64,000 nt of DNA from UBA7672 sp963718145. GTDB lineage: Bacteria > Pseudomonadota > Alphaproteobacteria > Caulobacterales > Hyphomonadaceae. The position numbers were made by a program, and so were the translations under genes. Below, in pieces: positions 27,975 through 37,029 of this stretch (positions are counted from its first letter, which is position 1; the number at the start of each line of letters is the position of its first letter). The stretch lies in assembly GCA_963718145.1 (NCBI GenBank), contig CAVQYJ010000009.1:1-64000 (forward strand), in the 5' to 3' direction. The notes below the pieces were generated by a model that was not told where the DNA came from, ran no database searches, and was given only the letters and a program-made list of their open reading frames with translations.

Positions 27975-29033
27975 CTATGCCGCCCGGCTGGAAGCGCCCA
28001 GCAGGCCGAGCCGGATCAGGCTTTCAGCGGCCGCGACGATAGACTCTTCTGCCGAACGCGGGGACCAGCCGAGCAGGCGCTGCGCCTTTTCGCTCGTGGC
28101 GTTCATGTTGATGTCCAGCAGCGGAGCGATGGGCTTCAGCGCCGGGTTGGTGAGCGCGAGAAGGCGGACCAGCCAGTTGGGAACCTCGCGTGTGGGGACT
28201 TTGCCGGCAGCGGCGCCCATGCGGCGGCGGAGGATGCTTGCAACGTCGACCATCCACATGCTTGTCCCCGCTATGGCCAGGAAGCGTTCGCCCTTGGCGG
28301 CGGGATGGGTCATGGCGCGCAGGTGAAGGTCGGCGACGTCGCGCACATCGACATAGCCGGAGTTGATGCGCGGGCAGCCGGGCTGGCCATCCATCAGGGT
28401 TTTGACCAGGCGGATGGAGTGCGAGTAGTCCGGACCGAGCGCCGGACCCATGACGGCGACCGGGTTGATGGCGGAGAGTTCGAGGCCGCGCCCTTCCTTG
28501 GCGATGAAATCCCACGCAGCGCGTTCGGAGAGTGTCTTGGACTTCTGATAGGGAGCGATCTTGCCGTTCAGGTCGCTCCAGTCCGTTTCGTTGAACGGTC
28601 GATTCATGGGCTTGTGACCCATGCCGACGGCCCCGAAGGCAGACGTGAGGACGACGCGCTTCACGCCGGCATCACGCGCGGCGCGAAGGATGCGGAGATT
28701 TCCATCGACCGCTGGCTTGATCCAGTCCTCCTCGCGGACCTGATCGCCGGAAGGTGTAGGCGAGGCGCCGTGGTGGACATAGGCGCAGCCGGCCGCGGCC
28801 TCGACCCAGCCGGCATCCGATGCGAGGTCGGCGGTGACGAAGGTCAGGCGTTCGCCAGGCTCTGCGCCGCCAACCTTCAGGTTCTTGCGCACTTCGTCTT
28901 CGCGCTTGAGCGAGCGCACCGTGGTGCGCACGCGATAGCCGGCGGCAAGCAGGGCAAGGATGCAGTACTGGGCGATGAACCCAGTTCCGCCCGTCACGAG
29001 CACCAGCTTGTCGTTCCCGGGTGTAGTGTTCAT
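27975..29033 (-). CDS. Extended SDR NAD-dependent epimerase/dehydratase (dihydroflavonol reductase-like)
   Basis: The 352-residue protein has the Rossmann motif VTGGTGFIAQY at residues 13-23, a catalytic Tyr-x3-Lys in PYQKSKTLSE, and the active-site Ser in LTSAFGAVG. The layout fits the aldehyde reductase/4-dihydroflavonol reductase branch of extended SDRs. It is 87 bases downstream of the second small dehydrogenase subunit. A keto- or aldehyde-sugar reductase role is possible; the substrate is not known. Confidence 0.85.
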   Translation of the reverse strand: MNTTPGNDKLVLVTGGTGFIAQYCILALLAAGYRVRTTVRSLKREDEVRKNLKVGGAEPGERLTFVTADLASDAGWVEAAAGCAYVHHGASPTPSGDQVREEDWIKPAVDGNLRILRAARDAGVKRVVLTSAFGAVGMGHKPMNRPFNETDWSDLNGKIAPYQKSKTLSERAAWDFIAKEGRGLELSAINPVAVMGPALGPDYSHSIRLVKTLMDGQPGCPRINSGYVDVRDVADLHLRAMTHPAAKGERFLAIAGTSMWMVDVASILRRRMGAAAGKVPTREVPNWLVRLLALTNPALKPIAPLLDINMNATSEKAQRLLGWSPRSAEESIVAAAESLIRLGLLGASSRAA

Positions 29034-29120
29034 GGCGGTTCAGCGGTTCCCATGCGCCAAAGCGCTTTTGCCGGCAGTATTGCTGAGGGCGGCGTCCGCC
29101 GATTTGGCGCCATCTGCGCG

Positions 29121-29711
29121 TCAGCTCTGCCAGGCCTTGCCGATCTCGGAATAGGGAATATCCGCCCGGTAGGGTCCCGGGATCGGCGCATAGGCGAGGA
29201 ACTTCGTCGCGCCCGCTTCCGACGTGCAGAAGCCGACAATGGTCAGCTCCTTCATGATGCGGAAGAAGTGCGGATCGGAGTTGGCGGCGCTCGCGTTGCG
29301 GCGGGCCTGGTCCCAGGCCAGACGGTCATACTCCTTCATCAGCGCCACCTGCTGTTCGGGAGCGAGTTCGGCGAACGTCTTGCCGGCGCGCTCGGCGGCG
29401 TCGGTCCGGGCGGCCATGAGGCCGGCGCGGAAGATCTTGCGTTCCTTGTCCTGATAGTAGCCGGCCAGCATCCGGTCGACAAAGGCGGGCACCCCGGCAT
29501 CGAGGGCGCCCGGCGTGTCGGTGCGCGGGATGATCTGGTCGGCCATGGCGGTGACCGTCGTCATCTCGTCGGCGGCAAGGAAGGTCTTCATCGCGCCGGA
29601 CGCCGAGGGCGACGAGACGCAGCCGGCCAGGACGCCGGACATGGCGCTGGCGCTGATCGTCCCGCCAAGGAGCAGGGCGGCGCGGTGGAGAAGCTCACGG
29701 CGGTCCATCAT
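29121..29711 (-). CDS. Second gluconate 2-dehydrogenase subunit 3 family protein
   Basis: The 196-residue protein starts MMDRRELLHRAALLLGG, a Tat-type signal leading to a lipobox-like LAGC. ATG 29711 is selected because AGGAGG lies seven bases upstream; ATG 29717 is too close to it. The body contains MADQIIPRTDTPGALDAGVPAFVDRM, the family hallmark also present in the first copy. It lies directly after the second GMC gene and should carry that flavoprotein through the Tat system as its small subunit. Confidence 0.88.
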   Translation of the reverse strand: MMDRRELLHRAALLLGGTISASAMSGVLAGCVSSPSASGAMKTFLAADEMTTVTAMADQIIPRTDTPGALDAGVPAFVDRMLAGYYQDKERKIFRAGLMAARTDAAERAGKTFAELAPEQQVALMKEYDRLAWDQARRNASAANSDPHFFRIMKELTIVGFCTSEAGATKFLAYAPIPGPYRADIPYSEIGKAWQS

Positions 29712-29722
29712 GGCCATCCCTC

Positions 29723-31456
29723 CTAGATTTCGCGGCGCTTGAGGGCGTTCACGGCGTGGTCCGCCGCACGGGCCGTCAGGGCCATGTAGGTCAGCGACGG
29801 GTTCACGCACGCCGCCGACGTCATTGCCGATCCATCGGTGATGTAGACGTTGGTGCAGGCGTGCACCTGGTTGTAGGCGTTGAGAACCGAAGTCTTCGGG
29901 TCGCGTCCCATCCGCGCCGTGCCCATCTCGTGGATGCCGAGCCCGGGGGCGTAGGTGCGGTCAAACCCACGTACGTTCTTGAAGCCAGCCGTCTCCATCA
30001 TCTCGACTGCCGCGGACTGCATGTCCTTGCGCATGTTGAGTTCGTTCTGGCGGATTTTCACATCCATGGTCAGCGTCGGCAGGCCGTGGACATCCTTGAG
30101 GCCGTGGTTGAGCGTCACGCGGTTGTCGGCATAGGGCAGCATCTCGCCGAACGCGGTGATGCCCATCGTCCAGGCGCCCGCTTCCTGCAGCTCTTCCTTC
30201 ATTTCCTTGCCGAAGCCCATCTCAGCCACCAGCCTCTGCCACCCCGACCGGCTCGCGCCGCCCTGGTAGCCATAGCCGCGCACGAAATCCTTCTGCTTGG
30301 TCGCGTCGTCGCCAAGATTGCGGAAGCGGGGAATGTAGATCCCGTTCGGCCGCCGCCCGGCATAGTAGCGGTCTTCATATCCGTCGACCTCTGCCTGGGC
30401 GCCGACAAGGAAGTGGTGGTCCATCACATTGCGGCCGAGCTGGTCGCTGTCATTGCCGAATCCCTTCGGGAAGCGGTCGCTGACAGAGTTCAGCATCACC
30501 CACGTCGAATTCAGGGTCGAGGCGCAGACGAAGATCACCTTGGCGAAATACTCTGTCTCCTCCTTGGTCTCCGCATCGCGCACGCGCACGCCGGTCGCCT
30601 TGTTCGCCTTGGGGTCGAAGATGATCTCGGTGACGATCGAGTCCGGCTGCAGCGTCATGTTTCCGGTGTGGTCCGCCGCGATCAGCGTTGCCGCGTTCGA
30701 CGAGAAGTACGCTCCGAACGCACACCCGCGCATGCACAGGTTGCGGTTCTGGCATGTGCCGCGTCCGATTTTCTTCTGCTCGTCCGTCGGCTCCGTGAGG
30801 TGCGCCGTGCGCCCCATGGTGATGCGCCGCTCCGGGAACCGCCCCTCGACCTTTCCCTTGAACGATTTCTCGACGACGTTCATCTGCATCGGCGGCTGGA
30901 ACTCGCCATCCGGAAGCTGGGGCAGGCCTTCCTTCTGCCCGCTTACTCCCATCCAGCGCTCGACATGATCGTACCACGGCGCGAGGTCCGCATAGCGGAT
31001 CGGCCAATCGATGCCGATGCCCTGCTTGGCGTTGGCCTCGAAATCCAGGTCGCTGTGCCGATAGCTCTGCCGTCCCCAGGTGATCGACCGCCCGCCCACC
31101 TGATAGCCGCGGATCCAGTCGAATCGGCTCACCTCGGTGTAGGGATGCTCGTCATCTTTCACGAACCAGTGGTTCCACTGGTCGTTGACGGTATAGCCGG
31201 TGCGCACCTGCTTGAAGTAATGCTTGTCGATCTCGTCCTGCGGCGTTCTCCCGCCGGCATAGCGGAAGTCCCACGGGTTCATGGCGAAGGTCTTGTAGTC
31301 CTTGCCGTGCTCCACTTTACGCCCGCGTTCGAGCACCAGCGTCTTCAGACCCTTTTCGCACAGCTCCTTGGCGGCCCAACCGCCGCTTATCCCGCTGCCG
31401 ATGACGATCGCATCAAAGGTGCGGTTCTCGCGCGACTGTTCGCTGAGCTTGGCCAT
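29723..31456 (-). CDS. Second GMC family oxidoreductase (glucoside 3-dehydrogenase-like large subunit)
   Basis: The 577-residue flavoprotein has the FAD motif IVIGSGISGGWAAKEL near the N-terminus, the GMC signature HEMGTARMG, then NVYITDGSAM and NPSLTYMAL. It carries Cys235-x5-Cys241-x3-Cys245, the same spacing as the other GMC protein, consistent with a [3Fe-4S] cluster. It is more like known 3-dehydrogenases of glycosides, in which a large FAD subunit pairs with a Tat-exported small subunit, encoded here 11 bases downstream. The gene is first in its unit (GMC, small subunit, SDR). Confidence 0.88.
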   Translation of the reverse strand: MAKLSEQSRENRTFDAIVIGSGISGGWAAKELCEKGLKTLVLERGRKVEHGKDYKTFAMNPWDFRYAGGRTPQDEIDKHYFKQVRTGYTVNDQWNHWFVKDDEHPYTEVSRFDWIRGYQVGGRSITWGRQSYRHSDLDFEANAKQGIGIDWPIRYADLAPWYDHVERWMGVSGQKEGLPQLPDGEFQPPMQMNVVEKSFKGKVEGRFPERRITMGRTAHLTEPTDEQKKIGRGTCQNRNLCMRGCAFGAYFSSNAATLIAADHTGNMTLQPDSIVTEIIFDPKANKATGVRVRDAETKEETEYFAKVIFVCASTLNSTWVMLNSVSDRFPKGFGNDSDQLGRNVMDHHFLVGAQAEVDGYEDRYYAGRRPNGIYIPRFRNLGDDATKQKDFVRGYGYQGGASRSGWQRLVAEMGFGKEMKEELQEAGAWTMGITAFGEMLPYADNRVTLNHGLKDVHGLPTLTMDVKIRQNELNMRKDMQSAAVEMMETAGFKNVRGFDRTYAPGLGIHEMGTARMGRDPKTSVLNAYNQVHACTNVYITDGSAMTSAACVNPSLTYMALTARAADHAVNALKRREI

Positions 31457-31587
31457 TGGGTTCCTCGATCCTCACAACGCTTCTGTCGGCGCGTGGCGAA
31501 GATTGGCGCCGAACCTCCGCCAATGCCAGCGGGTCAAACGCAGCGCTGAACAGGTTCACGTAGCGTCGAGCGCGATTTCCTCGCCGG

Positions 31588-33060
31588 TCAGCTTTTCTTC
31601 GCCAGGAAGATATCCTGGTAGCACTTCGCCCTCTGTTCGATGCAGCGGTCGGCTTCGTCCAGCGCCGGGTGATGCGCGGGATCAAGCAGCTTGCTCAGCT
31701 CCACCTTCGGCAGCGACGACTTCCTCTGGTAGGCCAGCTTGGCCAGCGTCTGGAAGACGACCTCGTCCAGTCCGTCCTTCGAGTATTTCTCGCGCAGCGC
31801 CGCGTCATTGGCCTTCAGCCCCTCGTCCATGAAGGCGGCGGGCAGGTCGGCCTTGTCCTGCTGCAGCGCTCTTGCCGCAACCAGCCGGGCCACGAGATTC
31901 CAAGTGCTCGCCTGGATTTCGTCGATCTGGCCCGTGTACTCCAGCGTCTTCACCAGGCCTTCGGGCGTGTTCTCCTTGAGGTAGAGAAATCCGATATTCC
32001 CGGTCGAACTGACCTTGCCGACCTCGGTCATCCCGGCCTGCACGCGATAGTCGCCGGCGGCCTTGAGGTCGACGATCGCTTCGGCGATGTCCTTGGCGCG
32101 TTCCTCAGGCGTCTTCTCGGCCTCGTCCAGCAAGGTCGCGAGCACAGTGCCGATGCCATGGTAGGACTGGAACTTCAGGGGGTTCGTGCCGGACAGCTTG
32201 TCGCTTTTCGCTAGCCTCATCATCATCTCGAAGTCGGCGCGCGCCTTTTCAGGCTCGCCATGGCGGCGGAAGCACTGGCCGCGCCAGTAGTGCAGGTTTA
32301 GCCCTGCCGCTTCCGGGTCCGCGCCTTCGGCCAGCGCCGGGTCGCCCAGCGCCAGCGCCGCAGATGCTTCCTCGACCAGTTCCTTGCAGCCCTTGTCCCA
32401 GTCCATGTAGACGGCGGCGCTGTTCGCCCGCCGGAAATGGTAGGCCGCCAATGCGGCATGGCCGAAATAGGCGAGCATCGGGTCGGCCAGCAGCGTCCGC
32501 GCATTGGCTTCCACCTTTGGCAGGGCTTCCGTCAGGTCGCTGGCCGTCATCCTGTCAGGCATGTTCCAGTCCGCGAACGCCGCGCTCAGCAGCGCACGCT
32601 GCGACGCGGGAATCTGGCGTCCGTCCAGCGCTCCGGTCACCACCACGGCCGTCGACTGGTTCAACGAGCGTCCAAGGAAATGGTCCCTGGCAAACCTCTC
32701 CGCGTCCTTCGCCAGCGCCTGCGGCGTGGCGCGTGCCGCCTGCAGCGCGATGGCTGTCATCTCCTGCGCCGCCATTCTCTCTTCAAGTGCGTCCCGCTGC
32801 GCGACCGCCCCGTCATTCTGCTGTGTGCGCAGGCTGCTCAGCGCGAACGACTGCTCGCCGATCGTCTCGAAGCGCTTCGTCCGTGCGTCCTCGGCGAGCG
32901 ATTTCAGTTCGAGCATCTGGTAGATGATCATGCCGCCAATGCCGGCAAGCAGCAGGAAGAACACGCCAAGAATGCTCCAGAACGACTGGCGCTCCCGCTG
33001 CATCTGGTCGACGAGCAGGCGGGCGGCGCCGCCCACATCGCTGGCTGGTTGCGTCGTCAT
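31588..33060 (-). CDS. Membrane-anchored TPR-like protein of unknown function
   Basis: I do not recognise a named family. The 490-residue protein has one transmembrane helix (about 28-48, WSILGVFFLLLAGIGGMIIY), a short coiled-coil-like stretch after it, and then helical TPR-like repeats to the C-terminus (for example LNLHYWRGQCFRRHGEPEKARADFEMMM). The start at 33060 follows GGGAGGAG with a six-base spacer. It is 72 bases downstream of a small two-helix membrane protein gene. With the flanking TPR and TerB genes it forms an uncharacterised group. Confidence 0.72.
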   Translation of the reverse strand: MTTQPASDVGGAARLLVDQMQRERQSFWSILGVFFLLLAGIGGMIIYQMLELKSLAEDARTKRFETIGEQSFALSSLRTQQNDGAVAQRDALEERMAAQEMTAIALQAARATPQALAKDAERFARDHFLGRSLNQSTAVVVTGALDGRQIPASQRALLSAAFADWNMPDRMTASDLTEALPKVEANARTLLADPMLAYFGHAALAAYHFRRANSAAVYMDWDKGCKELVEEASAALALGDPALAEGADPEAAGLNLHYWRGQCFRRHGEPEKARADFEMMMRLAKSDKLSGTNPLKFQSYHGIGTVLATLLDEAEKTPEERAKDIAEAIVDLKAAGDYRVQAGMTEVGKVSSTGNIGFLYLKENTPEGLVKTLEYTGQIDEIQASTWNLVARLVAARALQQDKADLPAAFMDEGLKANDAALREKYSKDGLDEVVFQTLAKLAYQRKSSLPKVELSKLLDPAHHPALDEADRCIEQRAKCYQDIFLAKKS

Positions 33061-33132
33061 CTTGTGCTCCTCCCCTCATCCGTCCCGCGGCCGTGCGATC
33101 CCGGCCGCGTCTTGCCTCCGCCAGTCGCCCGG

Positions 33133-33585
33133 CTAATTGAGCGCGCCGAACGCCGTATCAACCACGTCCAGCGCCATGTTCGACGCCCGGCGCTGCTCTC
33201 CGCCGAACAGCAGGGAAGCCGCGTCCTTCACGCTGCCTTCCATAACCAGGATCAGCAGGAAGGTGTGCTTGGTCTGCTCCTGCCGCAGCCTGAGGAATGT
33301 CATGAACAGGGCGCTCGACACGATCCCGCATCCGGTGGCGGCGGCCTGCAGGTGACCGACCTCCATCGATCCGACCAGCGGAATGCCCTCGATCTTGTCG
33401 CCCAGGATCAGCCCAAGCACGGCCGCGAAAAAAACCAGCGTCGACAACAGCCAGAACACAAAGGCCAGGCTGCACACCCGGCCGTCCGACTGGCATTTCT
33501 GGTGCAGGATTTCCTTCAGCACGGCGTGCAGGTCGGCGCCGTCCTTCTTGGCCGCAATCACCTTGAGGAGCAGCGCATTCGCCAT
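33133..33585 (-). CDS. Small membrane protein of unknown function, two helices
   Basis: The 150-residue protein has two hydrophobic helices (about 40-65, LAFVFWLLSTLVFFAAVLGLILG, and 80-100) flanked by charged segments, and paired Cys (KCQSDGRVC) before the first. No family is recognised. It is the first gene of a leftward pair with the TPR protein and faces a 533-base divergent intergenic region. Confidence 0.65.
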   Translation of the reverse strand: MANALLLKVIAAKKDGADLHAVLKEILHQKCQSDGRVCSLAFVFWLLSTLVFFAAVLGLILGDKIEGIPLVGSMEVGHLQAAATGCGIVSSALFMTFLRLRQEQTKHTFLLILVMEGSVKDAASLLFGGEQRRASNMALDVVDTAFGALN

Positions 33586-34118
33586 CTGCCCGCATCACCC
33601 GCCAGATCCCATGCTTCTCCGGCCGATCCCGGAGCGCACTTTGCGCAAGTAAGCACCCTTTTTTCCCCAAGGAGAAGGGCAGGGATGACCAGACAGGCAG
33701 GACTCTCCGCAGCTGATCATGCCTTGGCGCCCGTTTTTGGAGGGGAACGCTGTCGATCTACCCTGGACCGTCCTCCCGAAGGATGGCTGCGGGGTCGCCT
33801 GCGCCCAATCGCTAAGCGCAACTGGTGTCTCTTTGGCGCCGCCACACATGGGTTAGGCTGCTGGCATCCTGTCGAAATGGACTGGGGCCAGGCACGCCGT
33901 GCGCCGACAATTCCAACAGGCGAATTTCGCCTACTATCCAGCGTCTGCGAGCCCAGGACGTAGCGGGAGCCGAGGCGCCTTCTTTCAACAGCCTACAGGG
34001 CATTTCCTTTTGGTGATCAAGGCCTCCCGTCGGCGCCACTAACTTCGTTTACCACTTTTGCCCCGGCTGGAATTCGTCCATAAAGAGTAAAGCCAGAACA
34101 ACAGGCGGGGTGGATGTG
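33586..34118. other. 533-base divergent intergenic region
   Basis: No convincing gene is seen here. It separates the leftward small membrane protein from the rightward TPR gene, so both promoters must lie within it. One inverted repeat is present at 33918-33932. Short open frames on both strands lack coding character. Confidence 0.5.
33918..33932. promoter_or_regulatory. Inverted repeat AGGCGA-ATT-TCGCCT, possible operator
   Basis: A perfect 6-bp inverted repeat with a 3-base spacer lies about 190 bases upstream of the rightward TPR gene. It could bind a dimeric regulator, but no regulator gene is adjacent, so this is tentative. Confidence 0.3.
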
Positions 34119-36191
34119 ATGCGTGGAGTAATGGTTGGTCAGGATGCGTTCCGGGCCTTCCTGCTCGTGACGGCAGTCGTCGCGACGACCGCGGCGGGCG
34201 GAACGGCTGCAGCTCAGGCTGGATGGAAAAAAGGCAACTGCGTGATTCGCGACGTGTCGCTTCCGGGCGACCTGAACTCGCTCGCCAGCATCGCAAAGGA
34301 ATGCGACGACGCCGGAACCGACCGCAGGGCGGACCTCGATAAGCTTTCCAACGCCGCCTACAACGCCGCACGCGCCTACAACGGCGTCGGCGAGCTTTCG
34401 TCTGGCGACGCCGCCCTTGTGGCCCATTCCGCGGCGCTCGACCGTGTCGGCAAATCGGTCCTGCTGATCCCGAACAATGATTCGGCGCTGTCGTCAGAAC
34501 CGAACAAGCAGAAGAAGCTCGCCAACGACAGGTTCCGCCTCGGCCGGGCGTACGAACGCGCGCGTGCGCTCGTTGGCCTTGGCCCCAACCCGCCGGTTCC
34601 GCAACAGGTGCAGCCGGGACAGCAGCCGAGCACGCGCCCGTGCGCTGCGTCGAGCCGCGAGAACTGCTTCTCCGAAGCGATTGTTGTGCTGAACGAGTCC
34701 GACGCCCTGGCGGCGCCCTTCGCCAATCCGCCTCCGGATCCGCGCTTTGACGATTTCATTTTCCTGCGCGGGAAGGCGCTCGCCTATTCGGGCACAGACA
34801 GCGGTGGCGCGATCAGTGCGCTCGAACGCGTTGTCGCCGACTGGATGCGGAGCGGACAGGCCGCCCAGGCAGGCAAGGCTAACGCCATCCTTGCCGATGT
34901 GTCGCGCAAGGCCGGCGAAGCTGCCATCGCCGACAAGACCAATTCAGGCCAGACCACGGCGCGCGGCTTCTTCCAGAAGGCGGTCGCTGCAAACCCCGCA
35001 CTCGTTAAGGCCCAGCTCGGCCTCGGCGACTCGAATCTCTGGCTCGGCGAAAACACCGCGGCCAAGCGCGAAAGCTTCAGCGCCGCGGCCAGCGCCTATG
35101 CCGCTGCCGTTGCTCCGGGCGCCATCGCCAGTGCGACCGGCGAGGACAAGGCGCATGCCTACGAAGGCCAGGGCAAGTCGTTGCTCGCCCTCAGCCTCAT
35201 TCCTGGAATTCCCGATGCGGCAAGCTACCGGACCAGCGCCATCGCCGCCTATAACGAGTCCATCAAGCTGCAACCGGGCGCCGCCGCGCCGAGGCTGGCC
35301 CTTGCGCGCGCCTATCTCGACGCCAGCCAACTCGACCAGGCCGACAAGGCCTTCGAGGACGCGATCAACCTGATGTCGCCCGACAGCGCCGACAGGTCCG
35401 CCGTCCTTTTGGAGCTGGCCACCAAGGTCAAGAAGGCCCGCAAGGCAAACCCGGCGGAGATCCGCGCCACATATGAACGGGCCAAGGCGGGCAGTCGCAA
35501 TTCTGCGCGGCCGGACTTCGAGATCGGCATGAGCTTCATGGAAGAGGGCAACCTCGAAAGGGCGGCCGACAGCTTCCGTTCCGCGATCGAAGTGGCCGGC
35601 GGCAAGGACAAGCCGCCTGCAGCGGGCGAGGCCGAAGTGAAGGCCAATGCCTACTACAACCTCAGCCGGATCAACGCCCAGAAGGGCGCGATGATCGATG
35701 CCGTGAACAACGCGGACGCCGCCCTGAAATGGGGTACCAGCAAGCCGCCCTATCGCGATCATGCCTGCCTGGCGCACGTCGTCCGCGGCGGGGTCAGCGT
35801 GATAAGTGCGGACAGCGCCTCGGTCTGCTCCGACAACGACCAGCCGCAAGGCCTGTTGCTGCTGGGCATGTTCAACCTGCGGAAGGCCCAGTCGGCGACC
35901 TTCTCGGCGCAGACAAAGGCAAGCACGCGCGAAATGGCGATCTTCACGTTCAACCAGGGCGTGAAGGAGCTGGCCCGCCCGGGCTCGCCCCCGGAACTGG
36001 CCAGCGTCAAGTTCGACTGGCCCGGGATGCCGGCATCGGCTGTCCCGCCGCTGAAGAACCTGCTGGAATTCGGCAAGGCGGTTGCGGCAGGCTGCTCGTC
36101 CACGGTCGGCGTGCCGCTTGCCCTGTCGGAACAGGAACAGGCCGCCGCCATGGCGTTCTACAAATTCTACCAAGTATTCGACTGCAGATAG
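34119..36191 (+). CDS. Exported TPR-repeat protein of unknown function
   Basis: This 690-residue protein begins with a signal peptide (hydrophobic LLVTAVVATTAAGG, cleavage likely after AAAQA). I chose ATG 34119; GTG 34110 and ATG 34131 are alternatives. After a Cys-containing segment, TPR-like helical repeats run over about 230-600 (for example AYLDASQLDQADKAFEDAINL and GMSFMEEGNLERAADSFRSAIEV). Cys residues in several loops suggest disulfides and a periplasmic location. It is 44 bases before the coiled-coil membrane protein gene. No family name is assignable. Confidence 0.75.
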   Translation: MRGVMVGQDAFRAFLLVTAVVATTAAGGTAAAQAGWKKGNCVIRDVSLPGDLNSLASIAKECDDAGTDRRADLDKLSNAAYNAARAYNGVGELSSGDAALVAHSAALDRVGKSVLLIPNNDSALSSEPNKQKKLANDRFRLGRAYERARALVGLGPNPPVPQQVQPGQQPSTRPCAASSRENCFSEAIVVLNESDALAAPFANPPPDPRFDDFIFLRGKALAYSGTDSGGAISALERVVADWMRSGQAAQAGKANAILADVSRKAGEAAIADKTNSGQTTARGFFQKAVAANPALVKAQLGLGDSNLWLGENTAAKRESFSAAASAYAAAVAPGAIASATGEDKAHAYEGQGKSLLALSLIPGIPDAASYRTSAIAAYNESIKLQPGAAAPRLALARAYLDASQLDQADKAFEDAINLMSPDSADRSAVLLELATKVKKARKANPAEIRATYERAKAGSRNSARPDFEIGMSFMEEGNLERAADSFRSAIEVAGGKDKPPAAGEAEVKANAYYNLSRINAQKGAMIDAVNNADAALKWGTSKPPYRDHACLAHVVRGGVSVISADSASVCSDNDQPQGLLLLGMFNLRKAQSATFSAQTKASTREMAIFTFNQGVKELARPGSPPELASVKFDWPGMPASAVPPLKNLLEFGKAVAAGCSSTVGVPLALSEQEQAAAMAFYKFYQVFDCR

Positions 36192-36235
36192 TATAGTAGT
36201 AGGAATAGAAGCCGAAACGGCAGAGGGGTGTAGAG

Positions 36236-36829
36236 ATGTCGGGAATTTCATCAGGAGACTACGCGCACGCCCGCGTACCGACCGTCTTCGTCGAAGAGGC
36301 GCCACGGGTTGACCAGGCGCCGGCATCGGCGCGGGAGCGGTCCGGATCCAATACCGGCGCGATCGTCGCCGTCGGCATCCTGCTGATCGGAATGCTTCTC
36401 GCGGGCCTCGGCGGACTGTTCTACTTCTACAACCAGGAGGTCTCGAAGGTTTCAGCCTTGACCGCGTCCAGCGGCAAGATGGAGCGTGATCTCGCCGCCG
36501 CGACCAAGGCGCTGGAAGCGGAAAGGGGCAAGCTCGCCGTCGCCACCACGTCTTTGACAGCCATGACCACTCAGTATGGCCAGATCGAAAAGCTCAAGAA
36601 CGACGCCGCGATCCTGCAGAAGAACATTGCCGACCTGCTTGCCCGCCGCCCTGGCGTGGCAGGCCTGCCGGCAGCCCTGCAGCAGCCGCCGTTCTGGAAG
36701 GAAACGGCCGAACAGACCCTGACGAGGCATATCACGGCCCTCCAGGCGCAGTTCGACCGGATCGACAAGTCGGGCGCGCCGAGGCCTGCCGAGGTCACGC
36801 CAAGCCAGCCCAACATCCGGCCGAACTAA
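36236..36829 (+). CDS. Single-pass membrane protein with coiled coil, unknown function
   Basis: The 197-residue protein has a cytosolic N-terminus of about 35 residues, one transmembrane helix (about 40-65, IVAVGILLIGMLLAGLGGLFYFY), a coiled coil (about 68-125) rich in heptad Leu/Ala and Lys/Glu, and a Pro-rich end. ATG 36236 follows GAGGGG. It is the second gene of the unit after the TPR protein and is followed by a strong terminator hairpin. Function unknown. Confidence 0.68.
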   Translation: MSGISSGDYAHARVPTVFVEEAPRVDQAPASARERSGSNTGAIVAVGILLIGMLLAGLGGLFYFYNQEVSKVSALTASSGKMERDLAAATKALEAERGKLAVATTSLTAMTTQYGQIEKLKNDAAILQKNIADLLARRPGVAGLPAALQQPPFWKETAEQTLTRHITALQAQFDRIDKSGAPRPAEVTPSQPNIRPN

Positions 36830-36863
36830 GCTGGATCGGCCTTGGCCAGGGAGAATCGACAGG

Positions 36864-36893
36864 GGCGGCGCTCGCAAGGCGCCGCCGGGTTTT
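36864..36893 (+). terminator. Rho-independent terminator after the coiled-coil gene
   Basis: GGCGGCGC and GCGCCGCC form a perfect 8-bp stem with a 7-base loop at 36864-36886, followed by GGGTTTT. It ends the TPR/coiled-coil transcription unit, so the TerB-like genes have their own promoter. Confidence 0.75.
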
Positions 36894-37029
36894 CGGGCGC
36901 ATGGCCGGTCGCAGGGCCTTGTCGCTTGCTGGTCAAGGTGCTGGCTTGCTAGGAACCGTTGAGGCTATTGCCTCCCTGCGAGAATAGCGTTTCGATGGGA
37001 AACGGACATGAGTAGCGGAGTCACCTGAC

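Noticed and set aside
28305..29726. 473-codon plus-strand frame opposite the SDR and small dehydrogenase subunit
   Set aside because: Antisense shadow; both minus-strand genes have clear family motifs.
29756..31549. 597-codon plus-strand frame opposite the second GMC gene
   Set aside because: Antisense shadow; the minus strand encodes a clear GMC flavoprotein with FAD motif and C-terminal signature.
32437..33963. 508-codon plus-strand frame across the TPR/small membrane protein genes
   Set aside because: Shadow sequence with no domain; the minus strand has a strong ribosome site and plausible membrane helices.
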